Positions 28,665 through 39,520 of a DNA stretch of 64,000 nt are shown in pieces (positions within the stretch are counted from its first letter, which is position 1; each line of letters begins with the position of its first letter). The notes under the pieces are model-generated. The model saw nothing but the letters and a program-made list of their open reading frames with translations. It was not told the DNA's origin and did not search any database. This DNA comes from Terfezia claveryi (lineage: Eukaryota > Ascomycota > Pezizomycetes > Pezizales > Pezizaceae). A program made the translations under genes and the position numbers. The stretch spans positions 124,001 to 188,000 of the forward strand of contig WHUX01000048.1 of NCBI GenBank assembly GCA_015179025.1, read 5' to 3'.

Positions 28665-29096
28665 ATGGGACAATTCGCCTTTGAATACTCCAGCGCCAGT
28701 GAGGCAGTCACTGACGGAGAGAGCCATCGCCTCCAAGAGTTCAAACAGGAGCACAAGTGCGAATGGGATCTCGAACCAAACTCCAATACAGATTAGGGCA
28801 ACGGAAAAGCGGCTTCCCAAGGTGACGTTGGTAATACGCGACAGGGAATGGCAAGGAGGGAGAGGGAGGGGACCGCAGCGGTGGAACAAGATGAGAGGGA
28901 TGTGGAACCACAACCCCAATTATCACAACCATCGAGGGCTCATGGTCGCGAGCCCTTCCTCACCAATCTTTTCGAGCAATGGACTGAACTCTACCCATCT
29001 TGGGTGTTCTTCTGTCATCACCCATGGGACATGATAGGCTGGACCGCAAACTTTCTCATAGGCCATTTGAGCTTTACACAGAGTACAAGGAAATGA
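28665..29096 (+). pseudogene. uncharacterised ORF with one in-frame TAG
   Basis: ATG at 28,665 (start MGQFAFEYSSASEAV) reads 43 codons to TAG at 28,794. The same frame continues for 99 more codons to 29,096, through a Glu/Gln-rich part (AAVEQDERDVEPQPQLSQ) and an aromatic end (NLFEQWTELYPSWVFFCHHP). The frame's composition stays protein-like on both sides of the TAG, so this is probably one broken gene, or two exons of a gene I cannot splice. The inverted partner on the minus strand encodes a related start and the same Lys/Glu helix (RLQAKKEQKRKYELD). Family unknown. Confidence 0.35.
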
Positions 29097-29334
29097 TGGA
29101 AGGGGCGGCTGTGAGTAGTGAGTGGTTGGGACTCTGGGAACTGGCCTACATGCTACGAGTGTTAGTTATATGATTCTTAGCAACCTCTTGAAGCCGCCTT
29201 TTCATGGCCCTTAACTCTGTATCGGAGATACTTCAGGATCCAATTCGTACTTGCGCTTTTGCTCCTTTTTGGCTTGGAGACGCTGCTTCTCTTCACGGCT
29301 CGCTGGAGGTGGGGTATTGACCGGCGACATATGC

Positions 29335-29357
29335 TTTTTTTTTTTTTTTTTTTTAAA
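29335..29357 (-). mobile_element. A-tail-only retroinsertion with 12-bp TSD
   Basis: The insertion is only about 20 T and AAA. It is flanked by GGCGACATATGC twice (29,323-29,334; 29,358-29,369). Removal restores the start codon region of the minus-strand gene fragment. Confidence 0.75.
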
Positions 29358-29449
29358 GGCGACATATGCCATTGTGTTAATGGTCGAGGTATAATCGTAA
29401 TGGTGAGTGTGAGTTGGATTCGTTGCTAATTGTCTCACGGGTTAAAATA

Positions 29450-29990
29450 GGTAAACAATAAGATCGTTGTTGACAAGCAGAGGGAGTGGTGTATTGAGGA
29501 GGCTTGTGGTTAGACGTGTCGAGGCAGTGGCCTGGGGGTACTTACAACTTGGGCCTAAACCGCCTGATGAAAGGTCGTAGAAAACACAGAGAAGCTTGGG
29601 TACCGGTATTCATATATTTATATATTTAGTGGTAAGTTTGGCGATGTTGAGGAGGAGATTGGGTTTGTAGGAGAAGGAGCGTATGAATAGTCTCGCAGCC
29701 TGCCAGAACGAGACTCCCAAGACCTTTCACCCTGCAAACAGCCCAATAAGCGTCAAAATTCTTTTATCCCTATCGTATCAATCCAGGATATTGACTATTG
29801 GTGAGCGTTGAACGGTTTTACGGCCTTGAATGTTTTTATGATTGCGTCTCTGCACCCTGTGCTATCAGTCTCCCTATTGGCCGCACCCTGGCTGCAACGG
29901 CAACGTGATGGGGCCGCAAGTAGTTTTTGCATAACGACATACGGCACATATCTATATACTCCTCCCCTCCCCGTTCATTTCTGTTCAAGA
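29450..29990. other. gene-free interval, possible promoter at its end
   Basis: No gene seen. The last 60 bp (TATCTATATACTCCTCCCC and a CT-rich stretch) resemble the TATA-plus-pyrimidine leader of fungal promoters, immediately before the ATG at 29,996. Confidence 0.35.
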
Positions 29991-29995
29991 GGACA

Positions 29996-30160
29996 ATGTC
30001 AACTCCACCAGATGATGGCTCATACGAGAGCGGCTTGTCATCCCAAAGAGCCAGAGGAACTCTGCTCAGAAGAAAAAAAGGGCCGCCCCTGAATAGAAAA
30101 AGCAGAGAGAACGCAAGCTGGAGTTCGCCGGCGCCTTGGGAGCTGGGAAAAGGGAATTGA
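29996..30160 (+). CDS. possible 5' fragment of a host gene
   Basis: This short frame has 54 codons, starting MSTPPDDGSYESGLSSQRAR. It is Ser/Pro/Arg-rich and disordered, ending WELGKGN before TGA. It is preceded by a TATATAC box and CT-rich leader at about 29,950-29,990, which is why I list it. A TE-related repeat (30,150-30,470, similar to 38,040-38,260) begins near its stop, so the gene is probably truncated or continues through an unseen intron. No domain. Confidence 0.3.
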   Translation: MSTPPDDGSYESGLSSQRARGTLLRRKKGPPLNRKSRENASWSSPAPWELGKGN

Positions 30161-31080
30161 GAAAGAAGCGAGAAGATAGTGGTATGGGGAGGGCGAAGGC
30201 AAGGCGATCACCGGAGTTGAGATGGGGGCCGTCCCACGAGAAAGCGGGGCGGATCAAAAACGATGTGAGAAGGTGTGGGGGGGCGATGCAAGTCGGCGGA
30301 TCAAATGTTCCCCGGGGGTCCCATTTTGTGTATTTAGTCTATATTTTCTTGGGGACAAGAGGGCAGGGACCAGCCCTTGGGTTGGATAATCTGCTGTACT
30401 AGTTCCGGGGATATGGTCTCTCGTCATAGGTTAGATCAACTTGAATACGAGTGATGAAAAAAAAAAGGATCCACCAGTTTTCAACGCGGAACGAAGCCAC
30501 AGATTGTGATCGGTCAAATTCTGGGGATCCTGACCCATGGCACGGAGCTATAGCCAGTCCCAGGCAAGGGTAGGCTACGGCTTGGAATAGAGTTCTCAAA
30601 TTCGGTGGTTAAAGCGTGGAGGCGCAGTAACAGAGGGTTAGAATTTTTTTTCATATTTATATCCCCATTACTCATATGGGGACCCAGTTCTGAGTTAGAG
30701 GAGGCGATGTATAGGAATAGGGTTCGATGGGCAGCACCTGTATACGCCAGGTACCTGCCGGGACTAAGACTGGTGGGGTTAGTAATGGTGAAGTTCAATC
30801 CCCAGGGAGTGGAGAAGTATTTCGGATGGAAGCAGAACAGAAGAAGGAGCGGCGGCAGCTATAAGGAATGCCGATTTCTTTTTAGGGAAATTAAGAGCCA
30901 CCAGCTGCGCAAAGGGTAGTGATGAACTTTGCCCCCCTCCCCTACAACGAGGAATGGACCAGCCCCGTGGGTGTAGATGGACTAGATTTGCCCCGGAGAT
31001 GCGGCCTCTCGTCATAGGCTAGAATACAATACGAGTGCTGAGTTAAGGGAAAAGCCACTCAATTTTAGATGGTTCTGGGA
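30150..31080. repeat. dispersed unclassified repeats
   Basis: Segment 30,240-30,470 (CGATGTGAGAAGGTGTGGG, then TCTCGTCATAGGTTAGA, then a short A-run) has relatives at 38,045-38,250 and 30,990-31,040 (CTCTCGTCATAGGCTAGAA). These look like old retroelement tails, but they lack the LINE hairpins. Confidence 0.4.
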
Positions 31081-31530
31081 TTAGGTTGTTAGATGGAGAT
31101 AGACGAGGTGCTTGCATGTCACAAACATATCCTGAGTATTTCGTATGCAAGGTCTACCCTAACTCAGGTAACGTGCGAAACTCCTCCCAGCCATTAATAG
31201 TAAATTCAGTTCGAGTGGCAACCAGTCCCATATTGCTTTCCTTGTTTAATAGCTGCCCCAAGGAGAACTTTGTGTTCCTTTAGAAGTACTGATGGACTAA
31301 TGATTCAAATATCTTTCTAGCCCCAGTCCTCAATGACGGAACTTCCATCAATTGGTGATAGAAGGCATGCTGTTTTCGACTTTCGTGTAGCCATGACCTC
31401 CATACTCAGAAGCTCACTTATGTATGGAGTTGTAATCCTAACATCATAGCACACCACACAAGATTCCTCAAGATCTATTGAAACATAAAAGAATGCCTTG
31501 AAAGACATTTCTTGAGTGATCGTGATGTCT
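31081..31530. other. gene-free interval
   Basis: No supported ORF or repeat. Confidence 0.4.
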
Positions 31531-31536
31531 TCCAGG

Positions 31537-31933
31537 TATAGAAATGAATAGGTATAGCAACAGGCGAGCGGAGAGATCCAAGTGTCCACTGAAGGAAGGT
31601 ACGAACAGAGCGAGTTGGTAACTGGAGAGAGGAATATGAAGAGAAGAAGATGTTCGCATACACAGTGAGTGCATGTATTGTATTAAGTGAAGTGATTGCT
31701 TCTGTTCATCTGACGAACAAGTAGGAACATGAACGAGATATATATACATGTATGAGCGTACATCTAAAGCATGAAGAAGGAGAAGCACATGTCCGTTGCA
31801 AACCGTATAGCTAGGCATGAAGCAACGATATGAGTGCGAGCAAGGTGTAAGTACGCAATATGATGTGCAAGCCGCTGACGGCTACATATGGTATAGGTAG
31901 CAAGGCATGGGCGGAATGTATGTCATTCTAACA
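31537..31933 (-). mobile_element. solo LTR, 397 bp, TSD CCAGG
   Basis: On the minus strand it starts TGTTAGAATGACATAC and ends ATTTCTATA. The duplication CCAGG is at 31,532-31,536 and 31,934-31,938. It contains CATGTATATATATCTCG. It shows the empty site of the hAT MITE found in the related LTR at 6,390-7,408. Confidence 0.8.
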
Positions 31934-31939
31934 CCAGGG

Positions 31940-32535
31940 TACTCAATGGTCGACCTTCTGTAACCATCTCTTGGATAGCCATTCACACCTCCTTATCATA
32001 TTGGTTTACCTCATTTATCCAATCCTTGCTGTCACCTTGAACATCTATCTTGTCAATTAGTAGTCTAGGAACACCCCTATATCTCGCATACAAGAATCGT
32101 ACACATGTTAGGAGTAATGACTTAGTTAGACTGTGTGTAGTTAAAGTTAGTAAGATATGGTGTAACTAAGTGATCAAATATAGAATTGGACTTGGCACAC
32201 TAAATTGTATCTACGCAGACTTTTTCAATTATTCTAAAATTATTGTGAGGCACTGGACCACTTGTATTTGTATCTCAGGCAAAAACGACAAAGGGTAAAA
32301 CAGGTAGTAAAAATAAATGCACGTTACTTCAGCGATGCCACCTGATGCTGTTCTCGTGCCAAGACTCTAGGTATCTGTCGCGAAATAATTATTTCTGCTG
32401 CGCCAGCTAAGAGTCTGGTAGTAAACACCTCCGAAATTGACTCTAAGTCAGCTCCGAGTTCGGAGCACAATGCCAACACGCTATGCAATAGGCTAGTGGC
32501 TTCGGAGCAGAATATGTAATACAAGCCTCTACTGA
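31940..32535. other. gene-free interval
   Basis: AT-rich. A 66-codon minus-strand ORF at 32,324-32,524 is Leu/Ala-rich but has no other support. Confidence 0.4.
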
Positions 32536-32539
32536 ATAC

Positions 32540-32618
32540 AGCCTATACTGCTGCGAGCGAGCTTATACTGCTCCCAGCAAGCCCATACTGCCCCGAGCGA
32601 GCCCATACTGCCCTATTC
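32540..32618. repeat. short tandem repeat, about 20-bp unit
   Basis: Four units of the type GAGCGAGCCCATACTGCCCC. Confidence 0.75.
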
Positions 32619-32649
32619 CTCTAGAAATAGATCCACTTGTACCCAATTG

Positions 32650-33042
32650 CTGATCAAATCGCTGCTTCAAGACTGTAACACTGTATAGTTGATATCCTAT
32701 GTATAGGCGCTTATAACCTCCCCTCTTGCCCCCCCCCAACTATCATAAATGTACACCTGAACTCTGGAATAGCTTGCTAGCTCCCTAATTCACAGGTTAA
32801 TCAGATAGCCAAAGAAAATCTTGCTTCGGGAGCAAATCGCTGCTCCAAGAAGTGGATAGTTGATATCCTATGTATTAGCGCTCATGACCCACCCACCCCC
32901 ACTCCCCTCCAACTATCATATATGTACACCTGAACTCCGGAATAGCTTGCTAGCTCCCTAGTTCACAGATTAAAAAGAATAGCCAAAGAAAATCCTGCTC
33001 TAGGAGCAAATCACTGCTCCGAGACTATAATACAGTGGTAGT
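32650..33042. repeat. tandem repeat, about 175-bp unit
   Basis: Two full units and a partial third. Each begins AAATCGCTGCT and contains TAGTTGATATCCTATGTAT, a C-run, AACTATCAT, GTACACCTGAACTC and AATAGCTTGCTAGCTCCCTA. Confidence 0.8.
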
Positions 33043-33191
33043 TGAATGCACGGAGCAATATAAGCTCGAGGCAATATAAGCTCGCTCACAGCAATATAGG
33101 CTCGTTTGTTTGGTAGATATAGAGCTCGTTCAGCTCGCTCTGAGGATCTAGAAGCAAGCATCCGGACCATATTGGACAGATTCTAGCCCGA

Positions 33192-33975
33192 GCATGAATA
33201 CTCATGCCGGAGATGTCTGAATTCGCATGTTGGAGATGTCTGAATGCTTCGAGATGTGTGAATACGCATGCCGGAGATGTGTGAATACTCATGCCGGAGA
33301 TGTCTGAATGCTCATGCCGGAGATGTCTGAATTCGCATGTTCGAAATGTCTGAATGCTCATGCCGGAGATGTCTGAATGCTCATGCCGGAGATGTCTGAA
33401 TTCGCATGTTCGAGATGTCTGAATGCTCATGCCGGAGATGTCTGAATGCTCATGCCGGAGATGTCTGAATTCGCATGTTCGAGATGTGTGAATACTCATG
33501 CCGGAGATGTCTGAATGCTTATGCCGGAGATGTCTGAATGCTCATGCCGGAGATGTCTGAATGCTCATGCCGGAGATGTCTGAATTCTCATACCGGAGAT
33601 GTCTGAATGCTCATGCCGGAGATGTTTGAATTCGCATATTTGAGATGTCTGAATACTCATGCCGGAGATGTCTGAATGCTCATGCCGGAGATGTTTGAAT
33701 TCGCATATTTGAGATGTCTGAATACTCATGCCGGAGATGTCTGAATGCTCATGCCGGAGATGTTTGAATTCGCATGTTCGAGATGTCTGAATGCTCATGC
33801 CGGAGATGTCTGAATTCGCATGTTTGAGATGTCTGAATACTCATGCCGGAGATGTCTGAATGCTCATGCCGGAGATGTTTGAATTCGCATGTTCGAGATG
33901 TCTGAATGCTTATGCCGGAGATGTCTGAATGCTCATGCCGGAGATGTCTGAATTCGCATGTTCGAGATGTCTGAT
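33192..33975. repeat. 23-bp minisatellite, about 34 copies
   Basis: The unit is CTCATGCCGGAGATGTCTGAATG, with variants (CGCATGTTCGAGATGTCTGAATG and a unit ending in ATT). Variants alternate in a 69-bp three-unit pattern. The unit is not a multiple of three, so long ORFs of the type SDISGMSIQTS on the minus strand come from the repeat and are not genes. Three further units stand apart at 34,551-34,625. Confidence 0.85.
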
Positions 33976-34149
33976 TCTCTCCATCATGTCCTGTATCTAG
34001 TTGCTCTAGGCAATAAATACCTCTTTCCCGAATATCTGCTCGAGTGTAGCTCAGACTGCCTCGCACCTGCATTTGGATATGTCGCCTCCCATTAGACTCT
34101 GGTTTCGCCCAAGCCCCCGTCGCCCCATCTAGACTCTGGTCTCGCCCAA

Positions 34150-34395
34150 GTCGCCTGCTCGCCTCGCTTACCTTGCTCGCCTCGCTTACCTTGCTCGCCT
34201 CGCTTACCTTGCTCGCCTTGCCTGCCTCGCTTGCCTTGCTCGCCTTGCTTGCCTTGCCTGCTTTGCTCGCCTCGCTTGCCCTGCTCGCCTTGCTTGCCTT
34301 GCTTGCCTTGCCTGCTTTGCTCGCCTCGCTTGCTCGCCTCGCTTGCCCTGCTTGCCTTGCTCGTGCCTGCCTCGCCCTGCTCGCTCCTGCCTCCC
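34150..34395. repeat. CTCGCC/TTGCC-rich tandem repeat
   Basis: Units of 9-18 bp (CTTGCTCGCCTCGCTTGCC type) with little interruption. The minus-strand ORF repeating [10 protein letters not shown] is a by-product. Confidence 0.8.
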
Positions 34396-34659
34396 CTCCC
34401 ATCGGTGGTTTGGATATGTCGTCCCGCTCGACACTGGCCTTGTTGGAGCTCTGGTCTCGCCCCTAGCTCGTAGCCCTCCTAGCTGACCCCCGACACCCGC
34501 GTAAGCCCACTTACGCGAGTGCTGGCCTTGCCCCGCCACCGATTCATAACAATACTCATGTTTGAGATATCTGAATACTCATGCTGGGGGCGTGTGAATT
34601 CGCATGCCGGAGATGTCTGAATACTCGGCTATCAATATTCAATCCTATAGTGTATGTTC

Positions 34660-35110
34660 TCTCCGCTAGGAGTGGAATACCTCTATACCCGAGCATTGTA
34701 TGACCTGGAGCAGGACTGGAGCAAGATTATATGACCTTGAGCAGGATTTTATGAGCCAGAGAAAGGTTTTATAGCTCTGAAAGGTCTGCTCTGGGCATTG
34801 TGGAGCTGGGCGGAGCAAAGCAAAGGTATGGGCTAAACAAAGTGCTGTTGTTCTGTGTCAGTATTTGCTCCATTATCATAGAAAAAAAAAAAAAAAAAAA
34901 AATGAAATGCAGCTCATAACAACGCTAGTACCGTACCTCCGAAACAGGCTATGCACACGCTAACATCTCCGGGAATCTTGGCACCGGAGATGATTTCGGA
35001 GATGATTTCGGAGGTGTATAGTCCCAGACTCTCTTCTGATTAAATCGCAGAAGCGAATGCCAAGATCAGGCTAGAGTCTGGGTACGAGAACAACCTGATG
35101 CCACTTCCAG
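34660..35110. other. gene-free interval with an A-run
   Basis: A run of about 22 A at 34,881-34,902 follows short GAGCAGGA repeats (34,705-34,760) and may be the tail of an unrecognised retroposon. A small GAGATGATTTCG repeat lies at 34,985-35,012. Confidence 0.4.
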
Positions 35111-35117
35111 GGGCTTA

Positions 35118-35691
35118 CCGTATTAATTCGCAACTAAGAAAGTACTACTCGGCAGGACAGTATTAGTGTATAAGACAGGGGTAAAACAGCTTAATTTTGG
35201 CCGAGATATCCGAATCGTGTTTAAGACAGCAAATTTTTCTTATAGGACAGTAGTATAGGAATGTCAACGTAGACTGGCGCTGCCGGTTTCTTTCACTCAT
35301 CACCATCACTTGTTACAATTTCAATTCCGCAGGCACCTCGTCCTGGACCCAGTGCGCAAACCACCAGTCAAAAACCTCGCGCAACCTCAGTATTGAAACT
35401 GCAGAATTCTAGCAGGCGGACAGCGATTTGATGAGGAGGAAGCGGATGGAAGTGACAATGAGCAGGGAGATTACATTACTGAAGAAGAGGCCATGCAATA
35501 TGCTACATTTACGCTTGGAGAGGAGATCGTGTAAAAAGATATCAATTATGCCACTGTCGTCTTTTTTGGAGTTTCTTTATAAGAAAGTATCTCCTGTTTA
35601 AGCTAGTATCGCATATAAGACAGTAAATTTAAGGCCCCTCCGACCGCCCGTTTGTGAATAAGACAGCATTCTTAGTTGCGAATTAATACGG
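35118..35691 (+). mobile_element. 574-bp TA-flanked TIR element (pogo/mariner MITE)
   Basis: Perfect 23-bp terminal inverted repeats (CCGTATTAATTCGCAACTAA inward) are flanked by TA on both sides (35,116-17; 35,692-93). Subterminal TATAAGACAG-type motifs recur on both sides. The interior keeps the last 40 codons of a transposase-like ORF (35,400-35,534; DEEEADGSDNEQGDYITEEE, then TFTLGEEIV and TAA). It is an internally deleted derivative of a TA-targeting DNA transposon. Confidence 0.8.
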
Positions 35692-35724
35692 TATAGTCAT
35701 TACTCTTGCCTGAGACTCCTTTCA

Positions 35725-37004
35725 TCATCGACTTTGCTTAAGCCAAGTTGGGGATGCTGACCATATTACCATCCAGTCTCGGTCCGTAAATACACTACCA
35801 AACTCCAGAATTGGTTCATTATCTACCAGAGCCCAAACATATATGTCCTCATGAAAGCTTTGATCCCTTGGAGCCCTAGACCCAGTTTCTATAAAACTGA
35901 CACCAGATTTTGAGAATAGGAAATACCCCTGCCCCTTTACCCACCATGGTTGGATTGCAGTAACTTGTTTCCTAGTGAGTCTCTCAAAGAGAAGAAAACT
36001 TCCGGCATAACTCTTGCCTGAATCTCATTAATTAGACAAAATATGTTAGGGGCGAGCCGGTAATCTAGGCGGATTGTCGGAATACAGAGGCAAGATCACA
36101 TAACTCGGGCCTAACTGCACGTACGGGTGCGAGTTGAACTTAGAATTGGACTTCGAACTTAGAACATTGCTCGAAGAGCCAAAACACTAGATACAGGATA
36201 TGTGTGTATATATAGGAAGCGGGGTTCGTCAGGCCTCCAATCCACAACATATCACATATCCCACAACGATTCGTATACCCCCCACCCCTGTCTGTCTTGC
36301 GCCGCAACAAAATAACTAGGGTGGGTGAGTTAAGGGTAGATACCAATCCCAGGTACCCCAGTCAAAATCAAGTGCCGAGGGGGTGGTTTGTATGCCCTAG
36401 ATTTAGTCGAGAGAAATTTCCGATAGCGATCATTGAGAGAGCTCGCCTTTGTTGAAACCTTCTCATATGCTGGAAGAATGGCAATTTTGTCCTCACCAGC
36501 CGGGAGAAGGGCTCTTAGCCAATAGGGATATTGTGAATGCTGTGTAAGGTCAAGGTACTTCTGCTTCACTATTTCACCTTCAGGTGGTTCACTGGTTTCC
36601 AGTGCGTGTTCCAAATCCATGTAATCATCGTGTTCTAAGTCTGCAGGGTCTTGCAATCCAGTAGCGTAACTAGGCTGCTTGGTGATTCGATGCTCCTCTG
36701 TAAAAATGACCTTATCATAGTCTTGTCTTTTCACCCTTGACCTTTTCTCCCTTCGGCCCTCTCTTCCGTACCCTTCTCCTCCTTCATCCTCTCCACCACC
36801 CTTTCCTTTGTCCTCCTCGTCAACTCCCCGAACCCTCTTCTTGCCCTTGGACAGTGTTGGCTCACTCACTTGCGGAGGCGGTCTGGACCACAACTTATTG
36901 AGTTGGGCGCATTTCATATCTAGAACGCCAGGGACACCAATTGTCACATCGTCTTGTCCAGGCCTGCTAATTGCTCGTGGTTCACAAGGTTGGAAAAGAC
37001 CCAA
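35725..37004 (-). CDS. Crinkler/RHS-like P-loop protein, two exons, truncated
   Basis: Exon 1 is 37,004-36,344 and exon 2 is 36,017-35,725. The GT-AG intron (36,343-36,018, 326 nt, phase 1) splits the codon for the second Gly of Walker A. Spliced, the frame gives GVPGIGKS at residues 216-223, preceded by RHLILT, then SFLLFERLTRK. Downstream are YFLFSKSGVSFIETGS, DIYVWALVDNEPILEFGS and WMVIWSASPTWLKQ. This order (charged disordered N-terminus, YRKFLS, P-loop, WALxD, ASPxxWxKQ) is that of fungal Crinkler/RHS-type NTPase proteins; nucleotide binding is inferred from the motif. The start is uncertain: the frame opens at a TTG, and the first ATG is Met-30. The stop after residue 317 is early for the family and lies 32 bp from a transposon end. 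Confidence 0.6.
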
Positions 37005-37089
37005 AAGGGCCTTAATAATTACGGCAGTGGGTTCGCCGCCCCATATCTTGGGCCAATTTGAGGGTTTGAGTGACAGTTCCCACTAAGGG

Positions 37090-38384
37090 AAGCCCTCTGA
37101 GAGGATGCAAGGTTGATAAAGTACTATACCTTTATCTATGTTCGGAAGGGTTCTGAGCTGCCTCTCCCCACCGGGAGTAAAGTCATTTCATTCTTTATAT
37201 ATATATTGCATTAATATTTCAGCTCACCTCACCAAAGAACCTCCCCCCATATATCCAAGTCGTAGCAGAGAGTAGAGACGACAACTTACGTTTCAGTTTG
37301 CGTTTGAGCAAGTATCCACCTGAGTGAGGGAAAATTCCCACATCCCCTTGCCATTGTAGACGAGGTGGGATATGGGTTTCTGCAACTCTGTTCCACTTGT
37401 GGTGGGTGGTATTCTGGTTGACAACAGGTCCAACGCAGAGGATGTCTTTTGAAGTCCGAAACTGGGAGGTGGAAGGATTTGAGATTATAATGTGCCAAGT
37501 TCGGGTTCGACCGAAGCCTAATAGGATTCACGGGAGTTAGCAGAGCACAAAGGGAGGATAAAAAGCAATTAGGGACTGTTCAAGGCAAAGCGTAGTACGA
37601 CCCAAATGACTTCGAGGTTCACCCAAAGCCGAAACATCACATGTGGAGGAATCGGGCGATCAAAGGCCTGGCATATATCACAACGGACCCAGGCCCGGAG
37701 AAACCTTCCCGCGGGCGTGGAACGACCCAGGATGAGCCCCATCTAATTTAATGTGCTTAGATCGGGCATGAGGTGGGAAGGAGCCCAGAGGCAGACAAAG
37801 AATAGGGCGAGTAGGTGTCAGGGGCCCTACGGATTCAGGGTTAGGGGGGCTTAATCCTTCTTATTGTTTAACTTCTCTCGATATATCCAAGTCCCTCGTC
37901 GTTGGTTTGTGAAAGTCAAAGCTGGCTGAGCGAAGATAAAGGACAGCGTGCAACACTCGTTTGTAAGGTATTTGCGCGGGGCACGAAAGGCCAGTGCAAA
38001 CTACCTTATTGCAAAATCGTAAGAAGCTGCACAGAGGCGAAGGTGGATTAAGAGCGATGTGAGAAGATGTGGGATGCTTTGCGAATTGGTGGATAGGCGT
38101 GGTTTGTGGGGCCCCTTCCTTTTGTGCGTTCAGTTTTTGGTGTGTCTGTGTTTGCTTTTGTACTGGGGATTGTGAAGGGCGGGGGACCGGCCTTGGCGTT
38201 GCAGGACTTGTTCCTATATGAGTAATAAATTATATTTGAGAAATTAATCCTAATAATCAACGAGACCCACTAACGCCCTTCCCCTCACCACCCCTACTAA
38301 CATCGTGGTAGCCCTCCGCTGCAGATACACACCACGACTCCCGCATGCATCCTACCTCAGTAAGTGTCACCCGTGTCTGTGAAG
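37090..38384. other. interval without supported genes
   Basis: Contains the presumed promoter of the Crinkler-like gene (TATATATATATTG at about 37,195-37,207). It also holds the old repeat segment 38,045-38,260, related to 30,240-30,470. The 81-codon ORF at 37,286-37,531 has no features. Confidence 0.4.
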
Positions 38385-38775
38385 ATTTTTTTCTTTTTTT
38401 TTAAAAAAATACTGGTTACTCCTATGCGGCCCCGTCAAGGGGGCCATGAGGAGCCACCCGGAAACCCAGGTGGATTCAAGGGTAAGGCAAGTTAATCTGC
38501 CAGACCCACGCGAGATAGGTACAAATAACTAAACCGTGAAAATGAACTTGACCTATGAAAAGGGATCTGAGTTCGGGAGGAAATGTAAGGAAATGTAACT
38601 AGTGAACTTATACAAAGGGAAATCGTGAATGAGCTTGCTGAACTCGAACGCCTCCCTTTCCTCGCAAGCAAATGAAACTCGTGGGTAGACGAGCCCGCTA
38701 AGTGAGCTCGTGGTACAATAACTTGAAGAAGGCCTTCGTGGCCTCGTAGGTCTCATCTCCTTCCTTTCTCCACCC
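38385..38775 (-). mobile_element. LINE-A 3' fragment, minus orientation
   Basis: The T-rich tail is followed by reversed hairpin II (inner stem GGCCCC/GGGGCC), hairpin I, the AACTTGCC motif, UTR, and the last codons of the LINE ORF (GGCCTTCGTGGCCTCGTAGG). It is 5'-truncated near 38,775. Confidence 0.75.
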
Positions 38776-39520
38776 CAGCACTAGGTAAAACGCTGGATTG
38801 AGCAATGTGGTCTCTACCACACTTAGACACATGTACTTTGACGATATCTGCATGGTTATGGCGAGTACTATCCTAGATACGATGCATGTGTGCAATGAGG
38901 GATTCATGGCGGGAGAAGTAAGTCATATTTATTTAAGTTACCCTGAACTTCATCTGGCTTTTTCCCGTTTTTTTTTTTTTTCTGGGATATTCACCTGTCT
39001 GCATGTAGATTCTGCAGCCGCCTTCTTCCGCTTATCCCTGCATGCCGTATTACCCTGATGTTCCAAGTATATAGTTCATTCAGGAATAGACCGGTCCAAA
39101 CAGAATTGAAACCAACACAGCAATATCCTGTTCAAGGCAACATACACTACACACCGTGACATTACCAGTACTCTACGATATTACCAGCATATTGCGACAT
39201 TCCCGCTCTCACCATCAGAAGATAATGGCGGTATTGATTTGGATCTGATACACCCACTAGGTTCCCCTCCATCTCGAAGTGCAATGCATTCTCTGGTATT
39301 CTGCTCGTACCAAGTTTGAAGAGTGGTTGCATAACAATCCAGGTTGACCTTGGAGAAGTAATTCCCTGAAATCCAATTCAAGTACATGGTGACTAACAAG
39401 GACTACCTAGGTATCACAAAATTAAAGCAAACCTCCGCAACCCAAACTTGAAGGCCCCAGCAGGTGATATGCCGCAACTAAGTTGCGGTAGAAGGCATCA
39501 AAGCGTAATGATGCACGTAA

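Larger units (their letters stand above)
28595..29440. repeat. inverted duplication of a gene fragment
   Basis: The plus strand at 28,595-28,850 and the minus strand at 29,440-29,180 share CAATTAGC, CCAACTCACACTCACCAT, an ATG, and a downstream CGGAAAAGCGGCTTC / ATGAAAAGGCGGCTTC block, in the same order. The arms are about 250 bp and clearly diverged (roughly two thirds identical by eye). They are convergent, with about 330 bp between. Confidence 0.6.

Noticed and set aside
33192..33975. CRISPR-like array or repeat protein
   Set aside because: Units are contiguous with no spacers; ORFs follow from a 23-bp unit lacking stops. Eukaryotic context.
34204..34539. Ala/Lys/Arg repeat proteins
   Set aside because: By-products of the CTCGCC/TTGCC tandem repeat.
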